A stretch of 64,000 bases of DNA from Epilithonimonas arachidiradicis. Lineage in GTDB: Bacteria > Bacteroidota > Bacteroidia > Flavobacteriales > Weeksellaceae. The stretch covers positions 62,001 to 126,000 of the forward strand of contig NZ_RAQH01000001.1 of NCBI RefSeq assembly GCF_003610695.1, in the 5' to 3' direction. Below, one piece after another: positions 17,434 to 26,276 of the stretch; position 1 is the stretch's first letter; every line of letters begins with the position of its first letter. The position numbers and the translations under genes are program-made. Under the pieces are notes generated by a model that was not told the DNA's origin, made no database searches, and saw nothing but the letters and a program-made list of their open reading frames with translations.

Positions 17434-19454
17434 CTTGCACCGGATTTTAATGGTTTAACTTTAGAGCTGTCTTTTTTCAATTTTTTATTTTCAATGGCCT
17501 GCAGACTATCTTTGATTCTCTTTAACTGAGCAGAATCTTTCGGTGGCTCTTTGTACCAGCCTTTGCGTTTCATATCAGCAATGTACTGTCGCTTATATTC
17601 TGGCATAAAGCTCGAGGTAATCATTTTTTTGTAAAGATGTTCTCTTTTCAGTTCTCCGGTTATGTATTTTTCAGCAATCGTTGTACATGCTGGGCCTGCC
17701 CAGGTAGCACCAAATCCTGCATGCTCCATTACCGCAGCAACTACAATCTTCGGTTTATCAGCCGGTGCAATCAAGACAAAAATCGAATTATCTTTTCCTT
17801 GAGGAACCTGAGCAGTTCCTGTTTTTGCTAGTTGGGTAAAATCTTTTGACATCAGGCTTCTTCCTGTTCCTCTTAACATTACAGCTTCCATCCCCTGGAT
17901 CACAACATTATAGAACTGAGGATTCTGAACCATTGTCATATGTTTTTTCTTGAATCTGGGATCAGGATTTGGTTTTCCGTCAATCGATTTAACAATATGA
18001 GGCGTATAATACCAGCCTTTGTTAGCAATAGCCGCTACAAAATTCGCCATCTGGATTGGTGTCAGTAGGACGTCACCCTGCCCCATCCCATTGAAAACTG
18101 CTCCGGTAGCTAGAGGATCCCAATTTTTAGGATCTTTCTTAGAACCACTGGCCTTATAGATGGATGCCATTCTTTTTTCATAGAATTCACCGGAAGGTAT
18201 TCTGCCTTTTGCGCCAACCGCCAGGTCATTATTCAGGAATTCTCCAACACCAAAACTATTGAGAATCTTTTTCCACTCATCTACGCCTCTGGAAGGATTA
18301 CCTGGATATTTGTTGATGATATTCAGATAAGCATATGTAAAATAACAGTTGCTGGAAACCTGGATAGACGGGATCAACGGGTCTGCGCCACCGTGCCCTT
18401 TGATTCTTAAACCTTTGTAATTAAAACCTCCACCACAAGGAAAAACGGTTTTATCTGTCATCACCCCCATTTGCATAGCCGCCAAAGCCGTCAACAATTT
18501 AAACGTAGAACCCGGCGGATAAGCTGCCTGAACAGAACGGTCAAACGTCGGTTTGTTTTCGTAGATGGTATCGTTGGCTAATCGATATAAGTTTCTGGAT
18601 TTGTTTGGACCTGTAAAAAGATTTGGGTCGATATCTGGCCCTGTTGCCATTGTCAAGATTTCGCCATTATTGGGGTCAAGGGCCACAACCGCACCGTGTT
18701 TATTGACTAACATTTCCTCAGCCATTCTTTGCAAGTCGTAATCAATGGTTAAGGTTAAATCTTTCCCAGTTACAACTTCTTTGTCAAGTTCTCCGTTTTT
18801 ATAAGAACCAATGCTTCTTTGGCGAATATCTTTTTGAATATATTTCATTCCTTTTTCGCCTCGGAGTTCTTTTTCGTAAGCTTTCTCTATGCCACTTTTC
18901 CCAACAATATCGCCCGGTAAATAATACAATGAATCTTTCTTGATATCGTTATCATTCACCTGATTGGTATAGCCCAAAAGGTTTCCTGAAGTATTAATTT
19001 CATATTGTCTTTGTGGACGCGGAACAATTGAAAATGCGGGATATTTAAAAATCAGTTCCTGGATTCTCGCCATATCTTCACGACTTAGATTTTTCATAAA
19101 AGTCATTGGCGTGAGCTTAGAATAATATTTTTCCTTCTCAATATTTTTCATCGTTTTGATGAAATCGGGTTTGGAAATATTCAATAATTTACAAAAACCA
19201 ATCGTATCAAAATCAGGTTTAAGAAGTGCCGCGGTGTACGAAATTTCAAATGCAGGCTGATTCCCAACCAATATTTTCCCATTTCTATCAAAAATAACAC
19301 CTCTTGGCGGAATGACGTATTCTATTTTAATGGATGTGTTAGCCGCATTAAGCGCATATCTATCCGTAAACAATTGTAAATAAGAAAGTCTTGCAATAAA
19401 AATTAATGCAATAATAGAAAGAGCGAGAATGATTCTAAGATATTGTGATTTCAT
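17430..19454 (-). CDS. mrdA: penicillin-binding protein 2
   Basis: A 674-residue class B penicillin-binding protein: one N-terminal membrane anchor (residues 7-28), a pedestal domain, then a transpeptidase domain. The three active-site motifs are STFK (in YPPGSTFKLL), SSN (QVSSNCYF) and KTGTAQ. It cross-links peptidoglycan during elongation, paired with RodA, whose gene overlaps it by four bases. The C-terminus has a Lys-rich tail of about 40 residues rich in KDS repeats, which is not part of the catalytic fold. An 86-bp gap separates it from mreD. Confidence 0.95.
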   Translation of the reverse strand: MKSQYLRIILALSIIALIFIARLSYLQLFTDRYALNAANTSIKIEYVIPPRGVIFDRNGKILVGNQPAFEISYTAALLKPDFDTIGFCKLLNISKPDFIKTMKNIEKEKYYSKLTPMTFMKNLSREDMARIQELIFKYPAFSIVPRPQRQYEINTSGNLLGYTNQVNDNDIKKDSLYYLPGDIVGKSGIEKAYEKELRGEKGMKYIQKDIRQRSIGSYKNGELDKEVVTGKDLTLTIDYDLQRMAEEMLVNKHGAVVALDPNNGEILTMATGPDIDPNLFTGPNKSRNLYRLANDTIYENKPTFDRSVQAAYPPGSTFKLLTALAAMQMGVMTDKTVFPCGGGFNYKGLRIKGHGGADPLIPSIQVSSNCYFTYAYLNIINKYPGNPSRGVDEWKKILNSFGVGEFLNNDLAVGAKGRIPSGEFYEKRMASIYKASGSKKDPKNWDPLATGAVFNGMGQGDVLLTPIQMANFVAAIANKGWYYTPHIVKSIDGKPNPDPRFKKKHMTMVQNPQFYNVVIQGMEAVMLRGTGRSLMSKDFTQLAKTGTAQVPQGKDNSIFVLIAPADKPKIVVAAVMEHAGFGATWAGPACTTIAEKYITGELKREHLYKKMITSSFMPEYKRQYIADMKRKGWYKEPPKDSAQLKRIKDSLQAIENKKLKKDSSKVKPLKSGAR

Positions 19455-19540
19455 ATGTACTTTTCTATATTTTCAGAGGACATATGCAACCTCGACTTCA
19501 AAGAGCGTATTTTTTGGTTTTGGATAGACATTTTTTCGGT

Positions 19541-20047
19541 TCAGACTTTTTGTTTGATTTTAAAGGCTAATGTATAAGCTAATATAAATACAAACGAGAT
19601 TATACTGGTAACTATTACATTAAATAAAATTTCAAAAAATCTGTCAAGTTTAAAAAACTCGATGTACTGCACCAAAAACTGATGGATAAAAATACTGGTT
19701 ATGATAAAAAAGATGAACTGTGTCCACTGGATACTTTGGAAAGAGAAAAAATCCGTAGTTGTATCAGTCGATGTTCTGAATATAATTGTTCTAAAATAAG
19801 CGATAACCGTTGTTGCAAATGCATTGATTCCCCAAGTCCCTAAGAATGCATCTACACATAATCCCAATAAAAAACTCAATCCTAAAAACTGGAATTGATT
19901 TCGGAAAAATGGATAGAACATGACAAAAACAGGATAAAGCACAGGAATGTATTGCCCAAACAAAGCAATTCTATTCAAGATGAAAACCTGAAAAGCCGTG
20001 AGCAACGCTATCAAAAGCAAGTCGGATGCAATGTTTCTACTGACCAT
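19541..20047 (-). CDS. mreD: rod shape-determining protein MreD
   Basis: A 168-residue inner-membrane protein with about five hydrophobic segments and little conserved sequence, as normal for MreD. Identification rests mainly on size, topology and position between mreC (11-bp overlap at its start) and mrdA. It belongs to the elongasome that couples MreB filaments to wall synthesis. Confidence 0.88.
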   Translation of the reverse strand: MVSRNIASDLLLIALLTAFQVFILNRIALFGQYIPVLYPVFVMFYPFFRNQFQFLGLSFLLGLCVDAFLGTWGINAFATTVIAYFRTIIFRTSTDTTTDFFSFQSIQWTQFIFFIITSIFIHQFLVQYIEFFKLDRFFEILFNVIVTSIISFVFILAYTLAFKIKQKV

Positions 20048-20891
20048 CTTTTTTAATTTGAGCTTTTAAAGTATCATCTATCTTCTGAACCTCAGATTTT
20101 TTAAGGTTTCTTACCACGTAAACGGTGCTCAGCTTTCCTATTTTTTCGCTAAGCTCTACTGAAACATCCCAAAAACCGGTTTTGCTATCCACTTCATAAC
20201 CGGCAACTGTCCCTACTAGAATCCCGGCAGGGAAAATTGAGGATTTACCATCCGTCACAACAGTATCTCCAACTTTCAGTGGAACGTATTTCGGAATATC
20301 AGATAAAGTCATTGTTCGGGAATCATCACCTTTCCAGGATAATGTTCCAAAATAGCCCGATTTTTTAAGCGCAGCACTGATTTTGATTTTGTTCATACTC
20401 AAAACCGACTGAACTAACGAATAGTTATCTGTTGTATTGATGACGATTCCGGCAATTCCACGTGGCGCAATCACACCCATTTTGGAACTAACACCTTGCA
20501 GACGTCCCCTGTTGATGGTAAAATAATTATCTTTTCTGTTGATGCTGTTGAAAACAACTTCTCCGTCAACGAATGTATAAATCTGTCCGCCGCCAATGGT
20601 ATCATAGACTCTTCGGAAAACAGGCTTGTCCAACTTTTCCTTTCCGTAAAGTTCTTTCATCAAAGCTTTGTTCTGAGCAACAAGGTCCTCGTTGATTTGC
20701 TTCAGTTTCAAATAAGAAGTTCCTTCATCGATGTAACCTGAAACCCAAGAATTGAAGGCCGCTGTTTTTGCCGCCAAAAAACTTTGTTGCATTGAGTTTT
20801 TGCTGAATATCAATACAATTGCGACCAATTGTAAGAATATAAAGAACACAAATAATGCATTCTTGGAAAAAAATCTCAGCAAAGCACCCAT
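20037..20891 (-). CDS. mreC: rod shape-determining protein MreC
   Basis: A 284-residue bitopic protein: a membrane helix at residues 11-27, a short coiled coil (LKLKQINEDLVAQNKALMKE region) and a periplasmic beta domain containing the conserved NRGRLQGV, APRGIAGIV and GDTVVTDGKSSIFPAGI segments. MreC scaffolds PBP2 and RodA in the periplasm. Length and motifs are normal. It overlaps mreD by 11 bp and lies 88 bp after mreB. Confidence 0.94.
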   Translation of the reverse strand: MGALLRFFSKNALFVFFIFLQLVAIVLIFSKNSMQQSFLAAKTAAFNSWVSGYIDEGTSYLKLKQINEDLVAQNKALMKELYGKEKLDKPVFRRVYDTIGGGQIYTFVDGEVVFNSINRKDNYFTINRGRLQGVSSKMGVIAPRGIAGIVINTTDNYSLVQSVLSMNKIKISAALKKSGYFGTLSWKGDDSRTMTLSDIPKYVPLKVGDTVVTDGKSSIFPAGILVGTVAGYEVDSKTGFWDVSVELSEKIGKLSTVYVVRNLKKSEVQKIDDTLKAQIKKDGQ

Positions 20892-20979
20892 CTAAGTTAT
20901 AAATGATAATTGAAAAATTATAAATGACATGTTATTTGACACTGTCAAATTCATCATTCATATTTTACAGATAATTGTA

Positions 20980-22005
20980 TTATTTAATTAGGAAATTGAA
21001 TTTATCCATATTCTTAAGAGCAATCCCAGTTCCTCTTACAACAGCTCTCAACGGATCCTCTGCCACGAAAACAGGAAGTCCTGTTTTTCTGTGAAGTCTG
21101 TCTGCCAAACCTCTCAAAAGAGCGCCACCACCAGCAAGATAAATACCTGTTTTGTAGATATCAGCCGCCAATTCCGGAGGAGTCAAAGAAAGAGTTTCCA
21201 TGACTGCATCCTCGATTCTGATGATTGATTTATCCAACGCTTTGGCAATTTCTTTATAGTTGACCATAATTTCCTTCGGCTTTCCGGTAATCAAATCACG
21301 ACCCTGTACAGGAATATCATCAATAGGAACGTCCAGTTCTTCAACAGCTGAACCAACTTCCAGCTTAATTCTTTCAGCCGTTCTTTCCCCGATATATAAA
21401 TTATGATGCGTTCTTAAGTAATAAGCAATGTCGTTTGTGAAAACATCACCTGCGATTTTCACAGATTTGTCACAAACAATTCCGCCAAGTGCAACCACAG
21501 CAATCTCTGTTGTTCCGCCACCTATGTCGATAATCATATTACCTTCCGGTTTCTGAACATCAATCCCAACTCCTATTGCAGCCGCCATTGGCTCATAAAT
21601 CAAACGAACTTCTTTCGCATTAACTTTCTGGGCAGAATCTCTTACCGCTCTTTTCTCTACTTCAGTAATGCCGGACGGGATACAAATAACAATTCTTAAT
21701 GCGGGTTGAAAAAGTTTTCCTTTGATACCAGGAATCTGTTTGATAAATTCCTTAATCATATGTTCGGAAGCGTGAAAATCTGCGATAACACCATCCTTCA
21801 ACGGGCGGATTGTTTTGATATCCTCGTGAGTTTTCCCCTGCATATGTTTTGCCTGTTCTCCAACAGCAATCGGCTTGCCGGATGAGCGCTCTATCGCAAC
21901 GATAGAAGGCTGATCCACAACGATTTTGTTGTTATGTATAATTAGCGTATTCGCCGTACCTAAGTCAATCGCAATCTCCTGCGTGAACATATCCAATAAA
22001 CCCAT
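20980..22005 (-). CDS. mreB: rod shape-determining actin homologue MreB
   Basis: A 341-residue actin-fold ATPase that forms membrane-bound filaments guiding side-wall synthesis. Visible motifs are phosphate-1 IDLGTANTLI near residue 13, the connect-1 region YEPMAAAIG, phosphate-2 MIIDIGGGTTEIAVV and the adenosine motif LAGGGALLRGL. It is the first gene of the mreB-mreC-mreD-mrdA-rodA unit. A TATCTTTG element about 25 bases upstream is a good promoter candidate. The 88-bp gap to mreC holds a small inverted repeat (ATTTGAC/GTCAAAT, 20934-20950). Confidence 0.97.
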   Translation of the reverse strand: MGLLDMFTQEIAIDLGTANTLIIHNNKIVVDQPSIVAIERSSGKPIAVGEQAKHMQGKTHEDIKTIRPLKDGVIADFHASEHMIKEFIKQIPGIKGKLFQPALRIVICIPSGITEVEKRAVRDSAQKVNAKEVRLIYEPMAAAIGVGIDVQKPEGNMIIDIGGGTTEIAVVALGGIVCDKSVKIAGDVFTNDIAYYLRTHHNLYIGERTAERIKLEVGSAVEELDVPIDDIPVQGRDLITGKPKEIMVNYKEIAKALDKSIIRIEDAVMETLSLTPPELAADIYKTGIYLAGGGALLRGLADRLHRKTGLPVFVAEDPLRAVVRGTGIALKNMDKFNFLIK

Positions 22006-22030
22006 TTCCGTTCAATAATTGTTAAGTTTA

Positions 22031-22038
22031 CAAAGATA
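22031..22038 (-). promoter_or_regulatory. mre operon -7 promoter element TATCTTTG
   Basis: A minus-strand match to TAnnTTTG followed by TA, 25 bases from the mreB start. The -33 element is not obvious at standard spacing. The rest of the 22006-22291 gap is AT-rich with the hemA promoter at its right end. Confidence 0.5.
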
Positions 22039-22273
22039 TAAATTTAGACTCATTCTATATATTGAATTCAAAATATTTTGGTTAAAATTTCCTTAAAATT
22101 TGCCCTAAATAAAATGCTCAAAATCTCTAAAAATAACTTCAATTAATTCACCTGCTATAAAACTTTAATATCATTAAATAATTTTTTATATCTCAGATAA
22201 TTTTAGACAGGTTTTATAGATTTTATCAATTCGGTAAAATGACATTCATCATCAAGCTTAGTTTTAAAAATCG

Positions 22274-22281
22274 TAAATTTG
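22274..22281 (+). promoter_or_regulatory. hemA -7 promoter element TAAATTTG
   Basis: A match to TAnnTTTG followed by CC, ten bases before the hemA ATG, implying a leader of a few bases at most. It would drive hemA, hemC and hemD. Confidence 0.55.
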
Positions 22282-22291
22282 CCAACTGAAA

Positions 22292-23581
22292 ATGAGTCAA
22301 AAAAATAAATTCCATCAAACATCTGATTTTGCCGTTCTCAGCATTAGTTATGAAAAAGCTGATGCGGAAACCCGTGGAAAATTTGCATTTTTTGATGAGC
22401 ATATCAAATCTTTTGTCAATCAGATCCACGAACAGGATTATGGTGACGCTTTTGTAGTTTCTACCTGCAACAGAACTGAGATTTATTCAACGACCAAAAA
22501 TTACCTTCATATTGCAGAATTGTACTGCAACACTGTTGGCGTCAGTCTTTCAGAATTTCTGAACTATGTCAACGTTATCCAGCGAGAAGATGCGCTGTTT
22601 CATCTTTTCCGTGTGGCCGCAGGTTTGGAGAGCCAGATAATCGGGGATTTTGAGATTGTTTCCCAAATCAAGAACGCCTATCATCGGTTCAAAAAATATA
22701 AAGATTTTTCTAATCCATATTTGGAACGTGCGATTAATTCATCCATTCAGATTTCGAAAAGAATTAAAAATGAGACGGGAATCAGCACAGGTACTGCTTC
22801 GGTTTCTTATGCTGCCGTTCATTATATATTGAATAATACGAGACACATCCACGAGAAAAACATTTTACTTCTCGGCGTTGGAGAAATTGGACAAAATACA
22901 ATTGAAAATCTCGTAAAACATATCTATCAGCCTAAAATCAAGATAGCCAACCGTTCTTTTGAAAAAGCGGAAAAAATTGCTGATAAATACAATATTCCAC
23001 AAATCGATTTCAATAGTTTTCCCGAGGAGCTGAAGCAAACTGATGTTCTGATTGTAGCAACCGGCGCTCAGAAATATATCATTGATGAAACTAATTTTCC
23101 AAAAGATAAAGCAATGCTGGTCATCGATTTATCAATCCCGAATAACGTTCAGAAGGAAATTGGAAATTGGGACAATGTGACTTTGATAGATGTGGACCAA
23201 CTGTCGCAAACCATCAAGGCAACAATGGAACAGCGCAAGAAGGAAATCCCAAAAGCTGAAGGTATTATCAAGGAAATGGCGAAGGAGTTTGTGGAATGGG
23301 AGAAAAAGAGAAAGCTGGCACCCAACATCAATCATTTTAAGAATACGCTGAAAAAAATCGAAGAAAATGAGATGCACAACATCCATAAAAAATTCAATTA
23401 TGCGAAGATTGAAGATATGGAATTGTCTAACAAGCTGGTGCAGAAACTAACCAATCGATTTGCAAAATACATCCTGGAAAATCCTTTGCGGGCTGATGAA
23501 GTGACAAAACTAATGGAAGAAATCCTTGATATCCATAAACAAGAATCTGATGAACACAATAAGAATAGGGACGAGAAATAG
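22292..23581 (+). CDS. hemA: glutamyl-tRNA reductase
   Basis: A 429-residue enzyme that reduces glutamyl-tRNA with NADPH to glutamate-1-semialdehyde, the first committed step of C5-pathway tetrapyrrole synthesis. The catalytic Cys is in STCNRTEIYS near residue 53. The SQIIGDFEIVSQIKNAY segment and the NADP-binding LLGVGEIGQNT motif are the expected active-site and Rossmann features, and the C-terminal third is the dimerisation helix. It is the first gene of a heme gene run; its 3' end overlaps the chosen hemC start by about 32 bp. Confidence 0.96.
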   Translation: MSQKNKFHQTSDFAVLSISYEKADAETRGKFAFFDEHIKSFVNQIHEQDYGDAFVVSTCNRTEIYSTTKNYLHIAELYCNTVGVSLSEFLNYVNVIQREDALFHLFRVAAGLESQIIGDFEIVSQIKNAYHRFKKYKDFSNPYLERAINSSIQISKRIKNETGISTGTASVSYAAVHYILNNTRHIHEKNILLLGVGEIGQNTIENLVKHIYQPKIKIANRSFEKAEKIADKYNIPQIDFNSFPEELKQTDVLIVATGAQKYIIDETNFPKDKAMLVIDLSIPNNVQKEIGNWDNVTLIDVDQLSQTIKATMEQRKKEIPKAEGIIKEMAKEFVEWEKKRKLAPNINHFKNTLKKIEENEMHNIHKKFNYAKIEDMELSNKLVQKLTNRFAKYILENPLRADEVTKLMEEILDIHKQESDEHNKNRDEK

Positions 23582-24458
23582 TCCGCTTGCAATGTGGCAG
23601 GCTCACGAAGTTGAATCAAAACTTAATGCATTAGGTTTTGAAACCGAGATTGTTCCTATCCTGAGTTCCGGGGACAAAAATCTTGACCAACCGCTTTATG
23701 CACTTGGGATTACCGGCGTTTTCACGAAAGATCTGGATATCGCTTTATTGAATAAGGAAATTGATATTGCCGTACATTCTCTAAAAGATGTTCCGACACA
23801 ATTGCCACAAAACATTCAAATTACTGCTGTTTTGGAAAGAGATTTCCCGGAAGATGTTTTGGTGAGAAATAATGATTCAGAACCTTTGGATTTAGAAGTT
23901 TTGAAAATCGCAACCAGCAGTTTGAGGAGACGGGCTTTTTGGCTGAAAGAATTTCCTGAAACCGAATTCACAGACATCAGAGGTAATGTTCAGACCCGTC
24001 TGAAAAAATTGGATGACGGCATTGCCAACGCTACGATTTTTTCTTTGGCAGGAATCAAGAGAATGAATCTGGATGTTCATTATGAGCCGATTCCGTTCTT
24101 ATTGCAAGCACCTTCGCAAGGTGTAGTTGCGATTGCAAGTTTGTCTGATAATGAAGAATTAAACGAATCTTTAAAATCAATTTCTCATCAAGAAACTGAA
24201 ATCTGCGTGACGATAGAACGGGAGTTCCTGAAAACCCTTGAAGGTGGTTGTACTGCTCCAATTGGAGCAAAAGCTGAAATGGTTAACGGACAAATTAGAT
24301 TCCTCGGAAGACTTTGTTCGCTTGACGGGAAAAACTGTATCGAAACGGATGAAATTTTTGATTGGAACGATTCCGAAAACTTTGGCGAAAAATTAGCCAA
24401 CAAAGTTTTAGAAAACGGTGGAAAAGAATTGATGGAGGAAATTAAAAAATCTTTGTAA
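23550..24458 (+). CDS. hemC: porphobilinogen deaminase (hydroxymethylbilane synthase)
   Basis: A 302-residue enzyme that joins four porphobilinogens into hydroxymethylbilane. The start is placed at the ATG giving MNTIRIGTRNSPLAMWQ, the usual N-terminus; a TTG eight codons earlier is also in frame. Key features are the VHSLKDVPT segment with the catalytic Asp, the arginine-rich TSSLRRRA motif, and the LEGGCTAPIG segment whose Cys carries the dipyrromethane cofactor. It overlaps hemA and is followed after 104 bp by hemD, with a CAAAG-type repeat between them. Confidence 0.95.
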   Translation: MNTIRIGTRNSPLAMWQAHEVESKLNALGFETEIVPILSSGDKNLDQPLYALGITGVFTKDLDIALLNKEIDIAVHSLKDVPTQLPQNIQITAVLERDFPEDVLVRNNDSEPLDLEVLKIATSSLRRRAFWLKEFPETEFTDIRGNVQTRLKKLDDGIANATIFSLAGIKRMNLDVHYEPIPFLLQAPSQGVVAIASLSDNEELNESLKSISHQETEICVTIEREFLKTLEGGCTAPIGAKAEMVNGQIRFLGRLCSLDGKNCIETDEIFDWNDSENFGEKLANKVLENGGKELMEEIKKSL

Positions 24459-24465
24459 TTTTTAA

Positions 24466-24551
24466 ACCACAAAGACGCAAAGAATTTCACAAAGCACACA
24501 ATTGAAAATAAAGCGTTGTGTTCTTCGGGAAAACTTTGTGTACCTTGTGTT
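24466..24551. repeat. CAAAG-type inverted repeat between hemC and hemD
   Basis: The gap starts with CCACAAAGACGCAAAG and CACAAAG and ends with CTTTGTG and CTTGTG, so the two ends can pair. Related sequences are at 8292, 29204, 37105 and 37569. Confidence 0.55.
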
Positions 24552-24562
24552 AAAATCCCATA

Positions 24563-25255
24563 ATGAAAATCCTTTTTACAAAATCACTGGATCAAGAAAA
24601 AGTTTCTGAGAAGTTGGGAGCTGTCACATTGAGCGGAGTCGAAGTGTCGGTCGATTTTGTAGAAGTGATTAAAACCGAATTTATCAAAACTAAATCCTTC
24701 GGTTTAAAAAATAGTTCTTTGATCTTCACAAGCGTGAATGGTGTGAAAGCATTTTTCGAAAACGGATTTTTACCAAACGAAAATTTTACTGAACCCAAAA
24801 ATTACAACAAAATCTACGTTGTTGGTTCGCAAACCAAAAAGGAACTAAGAAAGTATAATTTCGGAACTTTTAAGCTTTGTAAAAATGCAAATGAGTTATC
24901 TCACTTCATCACCGAAAATTCTGTGAATGAAAAATTCCTGCATTTTTGCGGGAACATTGCACTTGACATCTTAGATGAGAAATTGCCACTGCAAAATATT
25001 TCTTACAAAAAAATCCCTGTTTATAAGACCGAACTACTCTATCCGAAAATCGATGAGAAATATCAGGCGATAGTTTTCTTCAGTCCGAGCGGAGTTCGTA
25101 GTTTTGTGAAGTTTAATCAATTGGATGGTATGAAGATTTTTTCGATTGGAAAAACCACAACTTCTGAATTAGAAAAACTAACTGATAATAAAATAATTAC
25201 AAGCTCGAAAAATACTTTAGCTGATTTGTTGAATTTGATTAAAATTAATATTTAA
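24563..25255 (+). CDS. hemD: uroporphyrinogen-III synthase
   Basis: A 230-residue protein of the very divergent HemD family, which closes and inverts ring D of hydroxymethylbilane. Support comes from length, the two-domain alpha/beta layout, the SLIFTSVNGVKAFFENG segment (the usual ITSxNAVxxF-like motif), the FFSPSGVRSFVKF segment and the SIGKTTTSEL segment near the C-terminus. Position directly after hemC and ahead of hemE agrees. Sequence conservation in this family is weak, so context carries part of the call. Confidence 0.87.
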   Translation: MKILFTKSLDQEKVSEKLGAVTLSGVEVSVDFVEVIKTEFIKTKSFGLKNSSLIFTSVNGVKAFFENGFLPNENFTEPKNYNKIYVVGSQTKKELRKYNFGTFKLCKNANELSHFITENSVNEKFLHFCGNIALDILDEKLPLQNISYKKIPVYKTELLYPKIDEKYQAIVFFSPSGVRSFVKFNQLDGMKIFSIGKTTTSELEKLTDNKIITSSKNTLADLLNLIKINI

Positions 25256-25262
25256 AATCAAC

Positions 25263-25279
25263 TGTTGCATATTTTGCAA
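25263..25279. promoter_or_regulatory. candidate operator upstream of the RhuM-Fic gene
   Basis: The imperfect palindrome TGTTGCATATTTTGCAA lies 26 bp before the ATG at 25305. Its exact reverse complement occurs inside the gene at 25489-25505 (17 of 17 matches). Confidence 0.5.
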
Positions 25280-25304
25280 TAGCTCAAGTTCCAGTGATTT
25301 GATA

Positions 25305-26267
25305 ATGAAATCTATAGAAATTTATACTTCCTCAAGTGGTAATACTCAAATTGAAGTTCAGTTTGAGAAAGATACCGTTTGGTTAAGTCTTAATCAAATT
25401 TCAGAACTTTTTCAAAGAGATAAATCCGTAATATCTAGACACTTATCAAATATATTCAAAGAGGAAGAATTAGAAAAAAAATCAGTTGTTGCAAAATATG
25501 CAACAACTGCTTTGGATGGCAAAACTTATCAAGTTGACTATTACAATTTAGATGCAATCTTATCTGTTGGTTATCGAGTTAATTCCAAACAAGGAACACA
25601 ATTTAGAATTTGGGCTTCTCAAAGACTGAAAGACTATCTATTAGAAGGTGTAAGCATTAATACCAAAAGATTACAGGAACTCGAAAAGATTATCAATATA
25701 ATAGAAAATGCTGAATCGACCGAGCTCAGTCATCTTTCTGAAGCTAAAGGATTGCTTAACATTTTAAACAATTATACAAAAAGTTTTATTCTACTTAATC
25801 AATTTGACAGCTCTTCATTAGAACTTAATCACCTTGAAGAGAATATCACTTACGAGATTGATTACAATGAGTCCGTTTTAGCGATTGAAGTTCTAAAAAA
25901 AGAATTAATAAAAAAGAAAGAAGCCTCTGAACTTTTTGGAAATCAAAAAGATAAAACTTTCGAAGGAATATTGAAAAGTATTACTCAGACGTTCGACAGC
26001 CAATATTTGTATCCGACCATTGAAGAACAAGCTTCTAATTTATTATATTTTATTATTAAAAATCATCCATTTTCTGATGGTAACAAGAGAATTGGAGCTT
26101 TTATTTTCATTTGGTTTCTAGAAAAAAACAAACATCTCCTTAAAAAAAATGGAGAAAAAAAAATCAACGATAATGCGTTAACCGCTTTGGCATTACTGAT
26201 TGCACAAAGTAATCCTAACGATAAAGAATTAATGATAAAATTAATTTGTAATCTGATTACAAACTAA
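25305..26267 (+). CDS. RhuM-Fic/Doc family protein
   Basis: A protein of about 320 residues with an N-terminal RhuM domain (about residues 10-115, ending in YNLDAILSVGYRVNSKQGTQF and a WASQRLKDYL segment) and a C-terminal Fic/Doc domain. The Fic motif is HPFSDGNKRIG near residue 255; with K in place of the usual G before the Arg it is closer to Doc than to AMP-transferring Fic, so it may phosphorylate or otherwise modify its target. The RhuM half resembles phage-antirepressor-type DNA-binding domains. ATG at 25305 is preferred to the TTG at 25299. No antitoxin gene is adjacent. It sits between hemD and hemE, an insertion into an otherwise continuous heme run. Confidence 0.88.
   Translation: MKSIEIYTSSSGNTQIEVQFEKDTVWLSLNQISELFQRDKSVISRHLSNIFKEEELEKKSVVAKYATTALDGKTYQVDYYNLDAILSVGYRVNSKQGTQFRIWASQRLKDYLLEGVSINTKRLQELEKIINIIENAESTELSHLSEAKGLLNILNNYTKSFILLNQFDSSSLELNHLEENITYEIDYNESVLAIEVLKKELIKKKEASELFGNQKDKTFEGILKSITQTFDSQYLYPTIEEQASNLLYFIIKNHPFSDGNKRIGAFIFIWFLEKNKHLLKKNGEKKINDNALTALALLIAQSNPNDKELMIKLICNLITN
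25484..25508. repeat. perfect palindrome inside the RhuM-Fic gene
   Basis: Arms AGTTGTTGCA and TGCAACAACT (10 bp, perfect) flank AAATA. It encodes VVAKYATT in the RhuM domain and contains the reverse complement of the upstream site at 25263-25279. Confidence 0.75.
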
Positions 26268-26276
26268 ACTATAAAA

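Noticed and set aside
20934-20950. Inverted repeat ATTTGAC-ACT-GTCAAAT between mreB and mreC
   Set aside because: It is short, lacks a T-run and has no second copy; it is not enough for a terminator or operator call.
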